Made by a program: the position numbers and the translations under genes | Part shown: one piece after another, positions 17,584 through 26,051 of the stretch | Numbering within the stretch: position 1 is the stretch's first letter | How the letters are laid out: every line of letters starts with the position of its first letter | NCBI GenBank assembly: GCA_964213345.1 | Contig: CAXOVX010000015.1 | Location: forward strand, 76,914-140,913 | DNA from: CAXOVX01 sp964213345 | GTDB taxonomy: Bacteria; Pseudomonadota; Alphaproteobacteria; Rickettsiales; Midichloriaceae | Direction: 5' to 3' | DNA: 64,000 nucleotides | The notes under the pieces: model-generated | Seen by the model: only the letters and a program-made list of their open reading frames with translations | Database searches by the model: none | What the model was told of the DNA's origin: nothing

Positions 17584-19371
17584 TCATTCCACCGTAACAG
17601 ATTTTGCGAGATTTCGGGGCTTATCAACATCTAATCCACTTAAAACTGCAGTATGATAAGCTAACATTTGTAATGGTATGCTATAAAATATTGGCGTAAG
17701 TAACTCGTGTACTCGCGGCAATAAAAGCAACTCATGGTATAATCCCTTTAGCTGGCTAGCCTCCTTCTCGCTAGTCAATAGCACAATTTTCCCGCATCTT
17801 GCTCGAACTTCCTGTATATTTGACATCATCTTTACGAATGTGTGGCCTGGAGGAGCAATTGCTATTACCGGTGTTCTATCGTCAATTAGGGCAATTGGGC
17901 CATGCTTTAATTCTCCAGCAGCGTGTCCTTCGCCCGGTATATAGGCTAATTCTTTCATTTTTAAAGCTCCCTCTAACGCTACAGGATAAGATGTTCCTCT
18001 ACCTATATACAGAATTTTCTTGGCACCTGCTATTTTTTTAGCAATCAAAATTACTTCCTGCTCTAACTGCAACACAGTATTGATCAGTGCTATTTCCGAT
18101 AAATCCGCCGAATAAAAATTTTTTGCGTTATCAATATTGCCATAAGCTGCGATTTCTAAGGTAAGCAACAGTAATATTGCAAGCTGTGCAGTAAAAGTTT
18201 TTGTGGAAGCAACAGCTATTTCTTTACCAGCTCTGAGCAGCACTAAGTGATCCACTAAGCGGCTAATTTGGCTTTCTAGCACATTAACTATGCCCAATGT
18301 AGCCATTTTATGCCTTTTTGCATATTTCAATACTAGCAAAGTATCCGCAGTCTCTCCCGATTGAGAAATAAACACATAAACGGTTCTGTTGTTCAATAAT
18401 GGAGTTTGCAACATAAATTCTGAGGCAATTTCTATATCGACTTTTTTTCGTGCGACTCCTTCTATCCAATATTTCGCAATCTGAGCAGCGTGCAATGAGC
18501 TGCCGCATGCTATAATTTGCAAAGTGTCAAATTGATCCCAGTTTATCCCTGTTGCCACATAATCAGCATTAAACAGATCATAAATGATTTTAGACTGCTC
18601 ATTTATTTCTTTTAACATGTAAGTTGCGTATCCTGCTTTAGAAGGAATTATCTGCTTGTCTATTGTACTAGTTTTTGCAATCAGTTCACATCCCTCTAAG
18701 TCAGTTATTGCATATTTAGTATCTTTCATGATAGCAAGACTATTATCTTCTAAGTATATAACGTCATCAACATATGCCGCAATTGCGCTAGCATCAGACG
18801 CTATGTAATTACATGCTCCTTTGACCCCGAGCACTAGAGACAATCCTCTTTGTACACCACATAATAATCTGCTATCATCTACAAACATAATAACACAGCT
18901 AAATACCCCTCTTAACTGATTTATAGCTGCGTAAATTGCATCAATTTTACTTTGACCTTTGGTGATATAATGACTGATTAATGCGGAAATTACTTCGGTA
19001 TCTGTAGCACTACAGAAAATTTGCCCAATGTTCTGTAGATAATCACGTATTTCTTTGTAATTTTCTATAATGCCGTTATGCACAACTGCAACATCAAGTA
19101 CTATGAGTGGATGCGTATTCTCTATGCTAGGAGCACCATGTGTAGCCCATCTGGTATGCCCAATGCCAGTTAATCCAAAAACTTTGTCTCTGTCGCATAA
19201 TTCTTTTAAGCCCTGAACTCTTCCTACAACTTTGCGCGTTACAAATTTTCCATTATGTATAGTTGCTATTCCGGCAGAATCATATCCCCTATATTCCAAA
19301 GCAGCTAGAGCTTCTACTATTCTGTCACTTACATTATTATGCTGATCAAGTATTCCTATAATACCACACAT
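17584..19371 (-). CDS. glmS: Glutamine--fructose-6-phosphate aminotransferase (isomerizing)
   Basis: GlmS makes glucosamine-6-phosphate from fructose-6-phosphate and glutamine, the entry step to UDP-GlcNAc for peptidoglycan or LPS. The 595-residue protein begins MCGIIGI, so Cys2 becomes the N-terminal nucleophile. The glutaminase domain shows YRGYDSAGIA and GHTRWATHG. Two SIS domains follow (ACGSSLHAAQIAKYW, SQSGETADTL, GRGTSYPVALEGALKMKE). It ends with the typical PRNLAKSVTVE. Length and motifs are complete. With glmM at 45.5 kb it covers two steps of the pathway. It lies 22 bp downstream of lgt, on the same strand. Confidence 0.96.
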   Translation of the reverse strand: MCGIIGILDQHNNVSDRIVEALAALEYRGYDSAGIATIHNGKFVTRKVVGRVQGLKELCDRDKVFGLTGIGHTRWATHGAPSIENTHPLIVLDVAVVHNGIIENYKEIRDYLQNIGQIFCSATDTEVISALISHYITKGQSKIDAIYAAINQLRGVFSCVIMFVDDSRLLCGVQRGLSLVLGVKGACNYIASDASAIAAYVDDVIYLEDNSLAIMKDTKYAITDLEGCELIAKTSTIDKQIIPSKAGYATYMLKEINEQSKIIYDLFNADYVATGINWDQFDTLQIIACGSSLHAAQIAKYWIEGVARKKVDIEIASEFMLQTPLLNNRTVYVFISQSGETADTLLVLKYAKRHKMATLGIVNVLESQISRLVDHLVLLRAGKEIAVASTKTFTAQLAILLLLTLEIAAYGNIDNAKNFYSADLSEIALINTVLQLEQEVILIAKKIAGAKKILYIGRGTSYPVALEGALKMKELAYIPGEGHAAGELKHGPIALIDDRTPVIAIAPPGHTFVKMMSNIQEVRARCGKIVLLTSEKEASQLKGLYHELLLLPRVHELLTPIFYSIPLQMLAYHTAVLSGLDVDKPRNLAKSVTVE

Positions 19372-19393
19372 AAAACATTAACTCTCTTGCTAA

Positions 19394-20203
19394 TTAGTTT
19401 ACATTTTTATTCATCTTTGAAAAAATAATATAAACACCCAAGAGCAACATGGGAACACTAAGTATCTGCCCAAGCGTTACTTGAGCAATAATAAACCCTA
19501 TGTGCTGGTCTGGTGCTCTGTAATTCTCCACAATCATCCTAATTATTGCGTATCCTATCAAAAACGTACCACTTAAACTTCCCGACTTATCTTTTAGATG
19601 TGTTTTAAAATATAAAACTAGCATAATGACAAAAAGTAACACACCCTCTAGCATCGCCTCATATATTTGGCTAGGGTGTCTTGGAAAATTATCAAGCTGC
19701 GGGAAAATGACTCCCCAAGGCACATCAGTAATACGCCCACATAGTTCTACATTGATAAAATTAGCAATCCTTCCTAGAAATAAACCAATAGGGACAGTAG
19801 TTGCAAACATATCACAAATTTGCCACACAGGTAACGTGTGCCTCCTGCACAAAACATATATCGCTATTGCAATTCCAATAAGGCCGCCATGAAATGACAT
19901 GCCACCTTCCCAAATCTTAAATACTCTTATCATGCTGTGTAAGAACCAATCTGGATGATAAAAGAGCACATATCCAACCCTACCACCAAAGATAATACCT
20001 AAGGTCACATACAGTATCAAGCTATCAACAACACTCATATTGAGCAACCTGGCATTATTTCTACGATCTAGAAATATCATAGCATAACAGCATAACAGTA
20101 TACCTACAGCATAAGTCACCCCATACCACCTTACCTCTAGCCTTCCCAAATGTAATAGCACTGGATCAATAATAGGTACGACAATAGCCAACATAACATT
20201 CAC
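19394..20203 (-). CDS. lgt: Prolipoprotein diacylglyceryl transferase
   Basis: Lgt transfers diacylglycerol from phosphatidylglycerol to the lipobox cysteine of prelipoproteins at the inner membrane. The 269-residue multi-pass protein has RWYGVTYAVGI, the HGG segment (MSFHGGLIG) and the signature GRIANFINVELCGR, followed by RHPSQIYEAMLEG. The GTG at 20201-20203 overlaps the last base of the dnaN stop (TAGTG), which suggests translational coupling; an ATG three codons later is an alternative start. Substrates in the window include the lipoproteins at 11.3 and 28 kb. Confidence 0.94.
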   Translation of the reverse strand: MNVMLAIVVPIIDPVLLHLGRLEVRWYGVTYAVGILLCCYAMIFLDRRNNARLLNMSVVDSLILYVTLGIIFGGRVGYVLFYHPDWFLHSMIRVFKIWEGGMSFHGGLIGIAIAIYVLCRRHTLPVWQICDMFATTVPIGLFLGRIANFINVELCGRITDVPWGVIFPQLDNFPRHPSQIYEAMLEGVLLFVIMLVLYFKTHLKDKSGSLSGTFLIGYAIIRMIVENYRAPDQHIGFIIAQVTLGQILSVPMLLLGVYIIFSKMNKNVN

Positions 20204-21348
20204 TAAGTACTAAATTGCATAGGCACCAAAACATACGTACAGTACGGATTATCAGGCTCTTTCACTAAAATAGGACTAATTTCATCACAGAAAAAAAACT
20301 CAACCATCTCACCTTTTATTGCACCAAGACAATCTAGTATATATCTTGCATTCATCAACATCTCTAGTTTTTCATCTTGATATTGCACTGAAACATCCTG
20401 TCTCGCTGAAGTTTTGTCTATGTCCTGATTATCCACAGCAACAGTTAAATTTCCCGGTTCTAAAGTCAATTTAGTCAACTTTACTTTACTTTCAGTTATA
20501 GTAGTCACCAAATCTATGGCTCTGCTCAATTCTTTAACCGAAACACTCAGTTTTTTTTGATTATTTAACGGTAAAGCCGCACCATAATTGGGAAATGTTG
20601 CATCGATCAATTTTGATATTATTACAGTATCACCTATAACAATCTTAATTTTACTTGTGGTAATTTCGATACCAACGTGATCAGCAGATGCTTGTCCTTC
20701 CAATAACTTCAATATTTCGTACACTGTTTTACGTGGAACTATGATGCCAGGAATATCTGATATTGATTTTTTTAACAATACATCTGCCTTGGCTAATCTA
20801 TGCATATCCGTAGCAACCACACTTAGTAATACGTTCCCGTTATCACTTTTAGTTTTATGCAAATACACACCGTTAAGATAGTAACGGGTATCACTCGTAG
20901 AAATGGCATGCTTAGTCTGAGAAAGTATGAATTGTAATTCCTCAATAGACAAAGTAAAGCAGTGCGGATCAGTTAAAATTTCAAAACTTGGAAATTCATC
21001 TGAAGGTAAACATGGTAAAGTAAATTTGCTAGAACCAGCACTAATTTTGATGTGACCATGAACAAGCGTAGAGAGGTCAAAAACTATTTCTTCACACCCA
21101 TATACTTTGCGCACTATATCGTACAGTATATGCGCCACAACCGTAAAACTAATATTACTAGCGCTATTTTGTATTTCAATTTTATCGATAACGGTAATAT
21201 CCATGTCGGTTGCGGTAAAAATCACATCATTCATACGCAATTCAACTTTCACATGTTCTAGAATAGGCATAGCATTACGCTTCTCTACTATAGACTGAAC
21301 CTTCCCTAGCGCATTTATCAGTTTATTTTTTTCTATTCTTATTTGCAT
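20203..21348 (-). CDS. dnaN: DNA polymerase III beta subunit (sliding clamp)
   Basis: A 381-residue clamp protein of three repeated domains, forming a ring that tethers polymerase III. Recognisable segments are RNAMPILEHVKVE near the N-terminus, FTLPCLPSDEFPSF around residue 125-140, YYLNGVYLHK in domain 2, and the C-terminal NPYCTYVLVPMQ. Length and order fit bacterial DnaN. It does not sit next to dnaA here; it is followed by lgt with a 1-bp overlap and preceded by tRNA-Thr and argH on the same strand. Confidence 0.94.
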   Translation of the reverse strand: MQIRIEKNKLINALGKVQSIVEKRNAMPILEHVKVELRMNDVIFTATDMDITVIDKIEIQNSASNISFTVVAHILYDIVRKVYGCEEIVFDLSTLVHGHIKISAGSSKFTLPCLPSDEFPSFEILTDPHCFTLSIEELQFILSQTKHAISTSDTRYYLNGVYLHKTKSDNGNVLLSVVATDMHRLAKADVLLKKSISDIPGIIVPRKTVYEILKLLEGQASADHVGIEITTSKIKIVIGDTVIISKLIDATFPNYGAALPLNNQKKLSVSVKELSRAIDLVTTITESKVKLTKLTLEPGNLTVAVDNQDIDKTSARQDVSVQYQDEKLEMLMNARYILDCLGAIKGEMVEFFFCDEISPILVKEPDNPYCTYVLVPMQFST

Positions 21349-21371
21349 ATAATATCACATCAATATAAAAA

Positions 21372-21447
21372 TGGTGCCGAAGAGAGGATTTGAACCTCCG
21401 ACCTACTGATTACGAATCAGTTGCAACTACCACTGTGCTACTTCGGC
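21372..21447 (-). tRNA. tRNA-Thr (CGT), overlapping the argH 3' end
   Basis: On the minus strand the acceptor GCCGAAG pairs with CTTCGGC. The anticodon loop TTCGTAA gives anticodon CGT, the T loop is GTTCAAATC, and CCA is encoded. The first 21 nt are at the same time the last six sense codons and stop codon of argH. Confidence 0.9.
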
Positions 21448-22725
21448 TATTATCGAATTTTTTAAAGCTATATTCTCTAAATCCGTATTATTTTCTATAG
21501 CTTCTAACACCCACTTACCAACGGTTTCGTGTGCCTTTCTAAAAGGTATCCCCTTTAGAACAAGCTGCTCAACCCAAAAAACAGCATCTGTAAAGCCACC
21601 CTTAGAAGCTTGTTCCATTTTTATACTGTTAAACTTTATGCTGTTTAAAAATAACGGAAATATCTCTAAGCAAGCTAATATAGTGTCTACTGTATCAAAA
21701 ATGGCTTCTTTGTCTTCTTGCAAATCTTTGTTATAAGCTAAAGGCAACCCCTTCATCATTGTAAGCAAACCAACAAGGTGACCAAATACACGCCCACTCT
21801 TCCCTCTAATAAGTTCTGCTAGATCAGGATTACGTTTATTGGGCATTAACGACGAGCCAGTTGAAAACTCATCATCAAGCTCAATAAAGCCAAATTCACT
21901 AGTAGCCCATATTATTATATCTTCACAAAAACGAGAAAGATGCAGCATTATTATACTTGATACAGAACAAAATTCTATAACAAAATCCCTATCGCTAACT
22001 GCATCAATAGTATTCTCAATTATACCATTAAATTTAAGCTGAGAAGCAACAAAGTGTCTATCTAGTGGTAGATTACTTCCTGCCAAGGCCCCTGCACCTA
22101 AAGGCGAGTAATTCATCTGCTCTCTACAATTTTGCAAACGCTTCAAGTCCCTTAAAAACATGCTTTTATAAGCACCCAGATAACTGGCTAATGTTATTGG
22201 TTGAGCTTTTTGCAAGTGGGTATAACCGGGCAGTATAGTGTCTTTATACTGTTCTGCAAGCTTTGACAAAACAATATTTAAGTTCTCAATTTGTTGTACT
22301 GTACTATCTATTGCATCTCTTAAAAATAACCTTAAATCCAATGCAACTTGGTCATTCCTACTACGCCCTGTATGCAATTTAAGAGCAGCCTCCCCTATCC
22401 TTTCTTCAAGTAGCTTTTCAATATTCATGTGTATATCTTCAGCAAGTAAATCAAATTTTACCTGTTTTGTCGCAATTAGTTGCTTTAATTCCTCAAGTCC
22501 ACCAATAATTTGGTTAGCTTCCGCTTCAGAAATTAACCCTTGTTTAGCTAACATTTCGGCATGAGCCTGACTTCCAATGATATCATACTCGTAAAGCCTG
22601 CAATCAAAATGAATAGAAGCGTTAAACAACGCCGCCTTAGGATGTAGAGCTTTAGTAAACCTACCTCCCCACGTTCTATGCCTCTGCACACCTTCGAGAT
22701 TTTGATCAGCTCGTCTTTTTACCAT
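21427..22725 (-). CDS. argH: Argininosuccinate lyase, C-terminally shortened
   Basis: ArgH splits argininosuccinate into arginine and fumarate. The 432-residue protein has all main motifs: RTWGGRF, HTGRSRNDQVALDLR, LPGYTHLQKAQP, SPLGAGALAGS and the fumarase-superfamily signature GSSLMPNKRNPD. It ends about 35 residues early. The usual tail with an SVxxRxSYGGT-type segment is missing, because the frame runs into tRNA-Thr and stops at TAG there. The N-terminus has about a dozen extra residues before RTWGGRF, and its start overlaps the argG end by 20 bp. A catalytically dead paralogue with an intact tail lies at 39.5 kb. Activity is likely but not certain. Confidence 0.9.
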   Translation of the reverse strand: MVKRRADQNLEGVQRHRTWGGRFTKALHPKAALFNASIHFDCRLYEYDIIGSQAHAEMLAKQGLISEAEANQIIGGLEELKQLIATKQVKFDLLAEDIHMNIEKLLEERIGEAALKLHTGRSRNDQVALDLRLFLRDAIDSTVQQIENLNIVLSKLAEQYKDTILPGYTHLQKAQPITLASYLGAYKSMFLRDLKRLQNCREQMNYSPLGAGALAGSNLPLDRHFVASQLKFNGIIENTIDAVSDRDFVIEFCSVSSIIMLHLSRFCEDIIIWATSEFGFIELDDEFSTGSSLMPNKRNPDLAELIRGKSGRVFGHLVGLLTMMKGLPLAYNKDLQEDKEAIFDTVDTILACLEIFPLFLNSIKFNSIKMEQASKGGFTDAVFWVEQLVLKGIPFRKAHETVGKWVLEAIENNTDLENIALKNSIIAEVAQW

Positions 22726-23923
22726 GCCTCTTCATCCCATGAACTTTCATTTGCAATCCAAAGATGTTAATGAAACCTTCCGCATCCTTTTGATTATAAA
22801 CATCATCTTTTTCAAAAGTAGCTAAACTCTTATCATGCAAGCTATACTCTGAGTAAATGCTTAACGGATAACACTGCCCCTTGTAAAGTTTTAATTTCAC
22901 CTCCCCAGTAACATGCTCTTGAGTTTTCGCAACAAACTTGTCTAGTGCTTCTCGAAGTAATGAGAACCACTTTCCTTCGTATACCAAATTTGCATATTGT
23001 TGACTTATGATATTTTTACAGTGTGACGTATCACGATCTAAGCATACACTTTCAAGCATTTTATGTGCCTTATACAGCAAAGTTGCTCCTGGGAATTCGT
23101 AAACCCCACGCGACTTTATGCCTATCAATCTATTCTCCACAATATCTACTACCCCGATACCATGCCTACCACCAATAACATTTAGCATATTTAACATATC
23201 TACTGGCAGTAATCCAACGCCATTTACCTCCACAGGGACGCCTTTATCGAATTCTATGGAAATAATCTCTGGCTCATTTGATGCTAATTCTGCCGAAGTT
23301 ACGGTCAAACATAAGTCATGAGGACATGGATTCATCGGATTTTCCAATACCCCTCCCTCATGAGAAACATACCAAATATTTTGATCCCTAGAATACGGCT
23401 TTTCTAATGTCGCTGCTATGGGTATACTGCGCGCTTTAGCATACTCCATGGCTTCACTTCTTGATTTTATCTCCCATTCACGCCAAGGGGCGATAATCTT
23501 TATGTGGGGAGCTAGAGCCTTTACCGTCAATTCAAAACGCACCTGATCATTTCCCTTACCTGTGGCTCCATGACTTATATAGTTCGCTCCTTCCTTATTT
23601 GCTATTTCTACCAATTTTTCAGCAATTAATGGCCTTGATATAGTGCCAAGCAAATAATCATTTTCATATACAGCATTAGTCTGAAGCAAACGCCATAGAT
23701 ACTTTGTGATAAATTCCTCTTTGCAATCTAGCACATACGCCTTTTCTGCTCCACTACTTATCGCTTTTTCTCTGACATGCTCCAATTCATCATCCTGCCC
23801 TACATCACACGTCACTGTGATAACTTTGCAGTCATAGTTTTCCTTCAGCCACGCAATCATCACAGATGTATCTAATCCGCCTGAGTAAGCTAATATTACA
23901 CTAAACTTAGACATCTTTCCCAT
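22706..23923 (-). CDS. argG: Argininosuccinate synthase
   Basis: ArgG joins citrulline and aspartate at the expense of ATP to give argininosuccinate. The 405-residue protein begins with the N-type ATP pyrophosphatase loop AYSGGLDTSV, followed by CDVGQ, the ISHGATGKGNDQVRFE segment and YSRDQNIWYVSHEGG. It forms an operon with argH. The window shows only these last two steps of arginine synthesis, so citrulline would come from elsewhere or from the host. Confidence 0.95.
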   Translation of the reverse strand: MGKMSKFSVILAYSGGLDTSVMIAWLKENYDCKVITVTCDVGQDDELEHVREKAISSGAEKAYVLDCKEEFITKYLWRLLQTNAVYENDYLLGTISRPLIAEKLVEIANKEGANYISHGATGKGNDQVRFELTVKALAPHIKIIAPWREWEIKSRSEAMEYAKARSIPIAATLEKPYSRDQNIWYVSHEGGVLENPMNPCPHDLCLTVTSAELASNEPEIISIEFDKGVPVEVNGVGLLPVDMLNMLNVIGGRHGIGVVDIVENRLIGIKSRGVYEFPGATLLYKAHKMLESVCLDRDTSHCKNIISQQYANLVYEGKWFSLLREALDKFVAKTQEHVTGEVKLKLYKGQCYPLSIYSEYSLHDKSLATFEKDDVYNQKDAEGFINIFGLQMKVHGMKRHGKKTS

Positions 23924-23940
23924 TACCCCAAGTTATATAT

Positions 23941-23990
23941 TACCTTCACCCTTATACTCCTAGTGCCCATTCATAAATGAAATTTGGTGT
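23941..23990 (-). repeat. MITE-like repeat, terminal remnant
   Basis: Reverse orientation. CCTTCACCCTTATACTCCTA then GTGCCCAT and an AATTTGGTGT end match the last 50 bp of the family with several changes. Located between argG and hslU. Confidence 0.55.
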
Positions 23991-24061
23991 TAGTCATTCA
24001 ATAATCTCATCACTCTCCGAGAAGCCAGGGCACGCAGAGTGCTGCAACTTAATTAATAATT

Positions 24062-25396
24062 CTACAATATAAACCTACTCATATCATGCTTAGCTTCGAC
24101 AAACTTCTTCAAGTTAGAGTTCACGTAATTATCATCTATTACTATCGTGACATTTGGCGTATCACTAGCGGTAAAGCTAACTCCCTCCATTAATTTTTCC
24201 AAGATAGTATGAAGACGACGCGCTCCTATGTTTTCTACCTGGGTATTCATACTTGCAGCAATTTTTGCTATTTGCACTATACCACTTTCTGCAAACTCCA
24301 ACGTCACATTTTCTACGGCCAATAAAGCTTGATACTGCTTAGGGAGGCTATGCTCTGGCTCTTTGAGTATCCTTATCATGTCCTCTTCGCTTAAAGGCTG
24401 CAATTCAACACGGACAGGCAACCTGCCTTGCAGCTCAGGTAGTAAATCTGCGGGTTTAGCAACGTGAAATGCTCCTGATGCAATAAACAGTATATGATTG
24501 GTTTTTACAGGACCATACTTTGTGCTAACAATAGTTCCCTCAATCAAGGGTAATAAGTCTCTTTGTACGCCTTCCCTGCTTATTTCTCCTCTACCGCTAG
24601 CATATCCTGAGCGACTTACAATTTTATCAACTTCATCTAAAAATACTATTCCATCTTCTTCTACGCCCTTTATTGCTTGTCCAATGATATACTCTTCGTC
24701 TAACAGCTTATCACTTTCCTCTCGTAATAATTGCCTATAGGCCTCCTGCACCTTAAGCTTCAGCAACTTAGTCTTTTTACCGCCAAATGCCTTGCTAATA
24801 ACTTCACCTAAGTTAAACACCCCTAACTGACCTCCAGGCATATCCAAAGTTTGCATTGAACTGTTAGAATTATCCAGTATGGAGATTTCAACCTCCTTGT
24901 CATCAAGCTCCCCTGTATTCAACATACGTTCAAACTTCATCTTAGTTTCTTCGTTTGCAGTTTCACCAACAATAACATCAATTAATTTCTTTTTTGCTTC
25001 AACCGCTGCTTTTATGTGTACGGCTTGCCGCATACCCTCACGCACTTGTGCAATGGATATTTCAACTAAATCACGTATAATCGAATCAACATCACGCCCT
25101 ACATAACCAACTTCTGTAAACTTCGTTGCTTCAACCTTGATGAAAGGTGAGCTGGTTAATCTCGCCAAACGCCTTGCTATTTCCGTTTTTCCTACTCCAG
25201 TAGGCCCTATCATCAATATATTATGAGGGACTATCTCATCACGTATATTCCCCGTAACTAATTTCCTCCTCCAACGATTGCGCAAAGCATTTGCAACGGC
25301 GCGTTTTGCCTCTTCTTGCCCAATCACATAGCGATTCAACTCACTCACTATCTCTTTTGGCGTCAGATTACTCACAGCACTTTTCTGTCTTTTCAC
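24062..25396 (-). CDS. hslU: HslU, ATPase subunit of the HslUV protease
   Basis: HslU is an AAA+ unfoldase that feeds proteins to the HslV peptidase. The 444-residue protein starts with the typical LTPKEIVSELNRYVIGQEEAK and shows Walker A GPTGVGKTEIAR, then FIKVEATKFTEVGYVGRDV. An intermediate I-domain follows (about 130-230), then Walker B VFLDEVDKI, and it ends with the family-typical DMSRFIL. Length is normal. The hslV gene, usually adjacent, is not in the window, so the operon is split. Confidence 0.95.
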   Translation of the reverse strand: MKRQKSAVSNLTPKEIVSELNRYVIGQEEAKRAVANALRNRWRRKLVTGNIRDEIVPHNILMIGPTGVGKTEIARRLARLTSSPFIKVEATKFTEVGYVGRDVDSIIRDLVEISIAQVREGMRQAVHIKAAVEAKKKLIDVIVGETANEETKMKFERMLNTGELDDKEVEISILDNSNSSMQTLDMPGGQLGVFNLGEVISKAFGGKKTKLLKLKVQEAYRQLLREESDKLLDEEYIIGQAIKGVEEDGIVFLDEVDKIVSRSGYASGRGEISREGVQRDLLPLIEGTIVSTKYGPVKTNHILFIASGAFHVAKPADLLPELQGRLPVRVELQPLSEEDMIRILKEPEHSLPKQYQALLAVENVTLEFAESGIVQIAKIAASMNTQVENIGARRLHTILEKLMEGVSFTASDTPNVTIVIDDNYVNSNLKKFVEAKHDMSRFIL

Positions 25397-25509
25397 ACAA
25401 TACCCTTAATCAAATAGTATCAGTCATCCAATATACGCCAAAATATCACATAAGGATATAACAGCTACTAAAATTTATAAAACATCCGTATTTATTTTAC
25501 AACGTGTTA

Positions 25510-25634
25510 CACCAAGTCCCATTTTTAAATGAGCACTAGGAGTGCAATGGTAAGGGCGAAGGAGTGTGATACCCACATGACTGGGCCTGAATCCTGCAGC
25601 GCGACAACATGTGCGTTTAAAAGGGGAATTGGTA
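25510..25634 (+). repeat. MITE-like repeat, full copy (left of tRNA-Phe)
   Basis: Forward copy close to consensus: ACCAAGTCCCATTTTTAAATG ... AAAAGGGGAATTGGTA. It forms an inverted pair with the copy at 25865-25994. Confidence 0.9.
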
Positions 25635-25759
25635 TTAGTGTAAAAAGAAAATTATCTTGATTTAATATACTGTACGCTTTATACATACTTTCTGTTTGCA
25701 TTAGAGCTTGTACAACCAATCGTAAGTAGATTAATAGTCTTCTTTCAAGGTTTGTTTAT

Positions 25760-25835
25760 GCCCAGATAGCTCAGTCGGTAGAGCAAAGGACTGAAAATCC
25801 TTGTGTCGGCGGTTCAATTCCGCCTCCGGGCACCA
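25760..25835 (+). tRNA. tRNA-Phe (GAA)
   Basis: Acceptor GCCCAGA pairs with TCCGGGC (one mismatch or wobble). The anticodon loop CTGAAAA gives GAA, the T arm is GGCGGTTCAATTCCGCC, and CCA is encoded. It is the only gene between two inverted MITE copies. Confidence 0.93.
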
Positions 25836-25864
25836 TGGTGGACTTCTGTAGGTATGTGCGGTGA

Positions 25865-25994
25865 TATCAATTCCCCTTTCTAACACTCACGTTGTCGCGC
25901 TGCAGAATTCAGGCCCAGTCATGTAGTATTTTCTACACTCCTTCGCCCCCACCATTGCACTCCTAGTGCTCATTTAAAAATGGGACTCAGTGTA
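25865..25994 (-). repeat. MITE-like repeat, full copy (right of tRNA-Phe)
   Basis: Reverse copy: TATCAATTCCCC at the left and AAATGGGACTCAGTGTA at the right. Together with 25510-25634 it brackets tRNA-Phe. Confidence 0.9.
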
Positions 25995-26051
25995 ACACGA
26001 AACTTTATACGAAAACAGGAATGGTTTCTTGACGATTTTTTAGGAATACTC

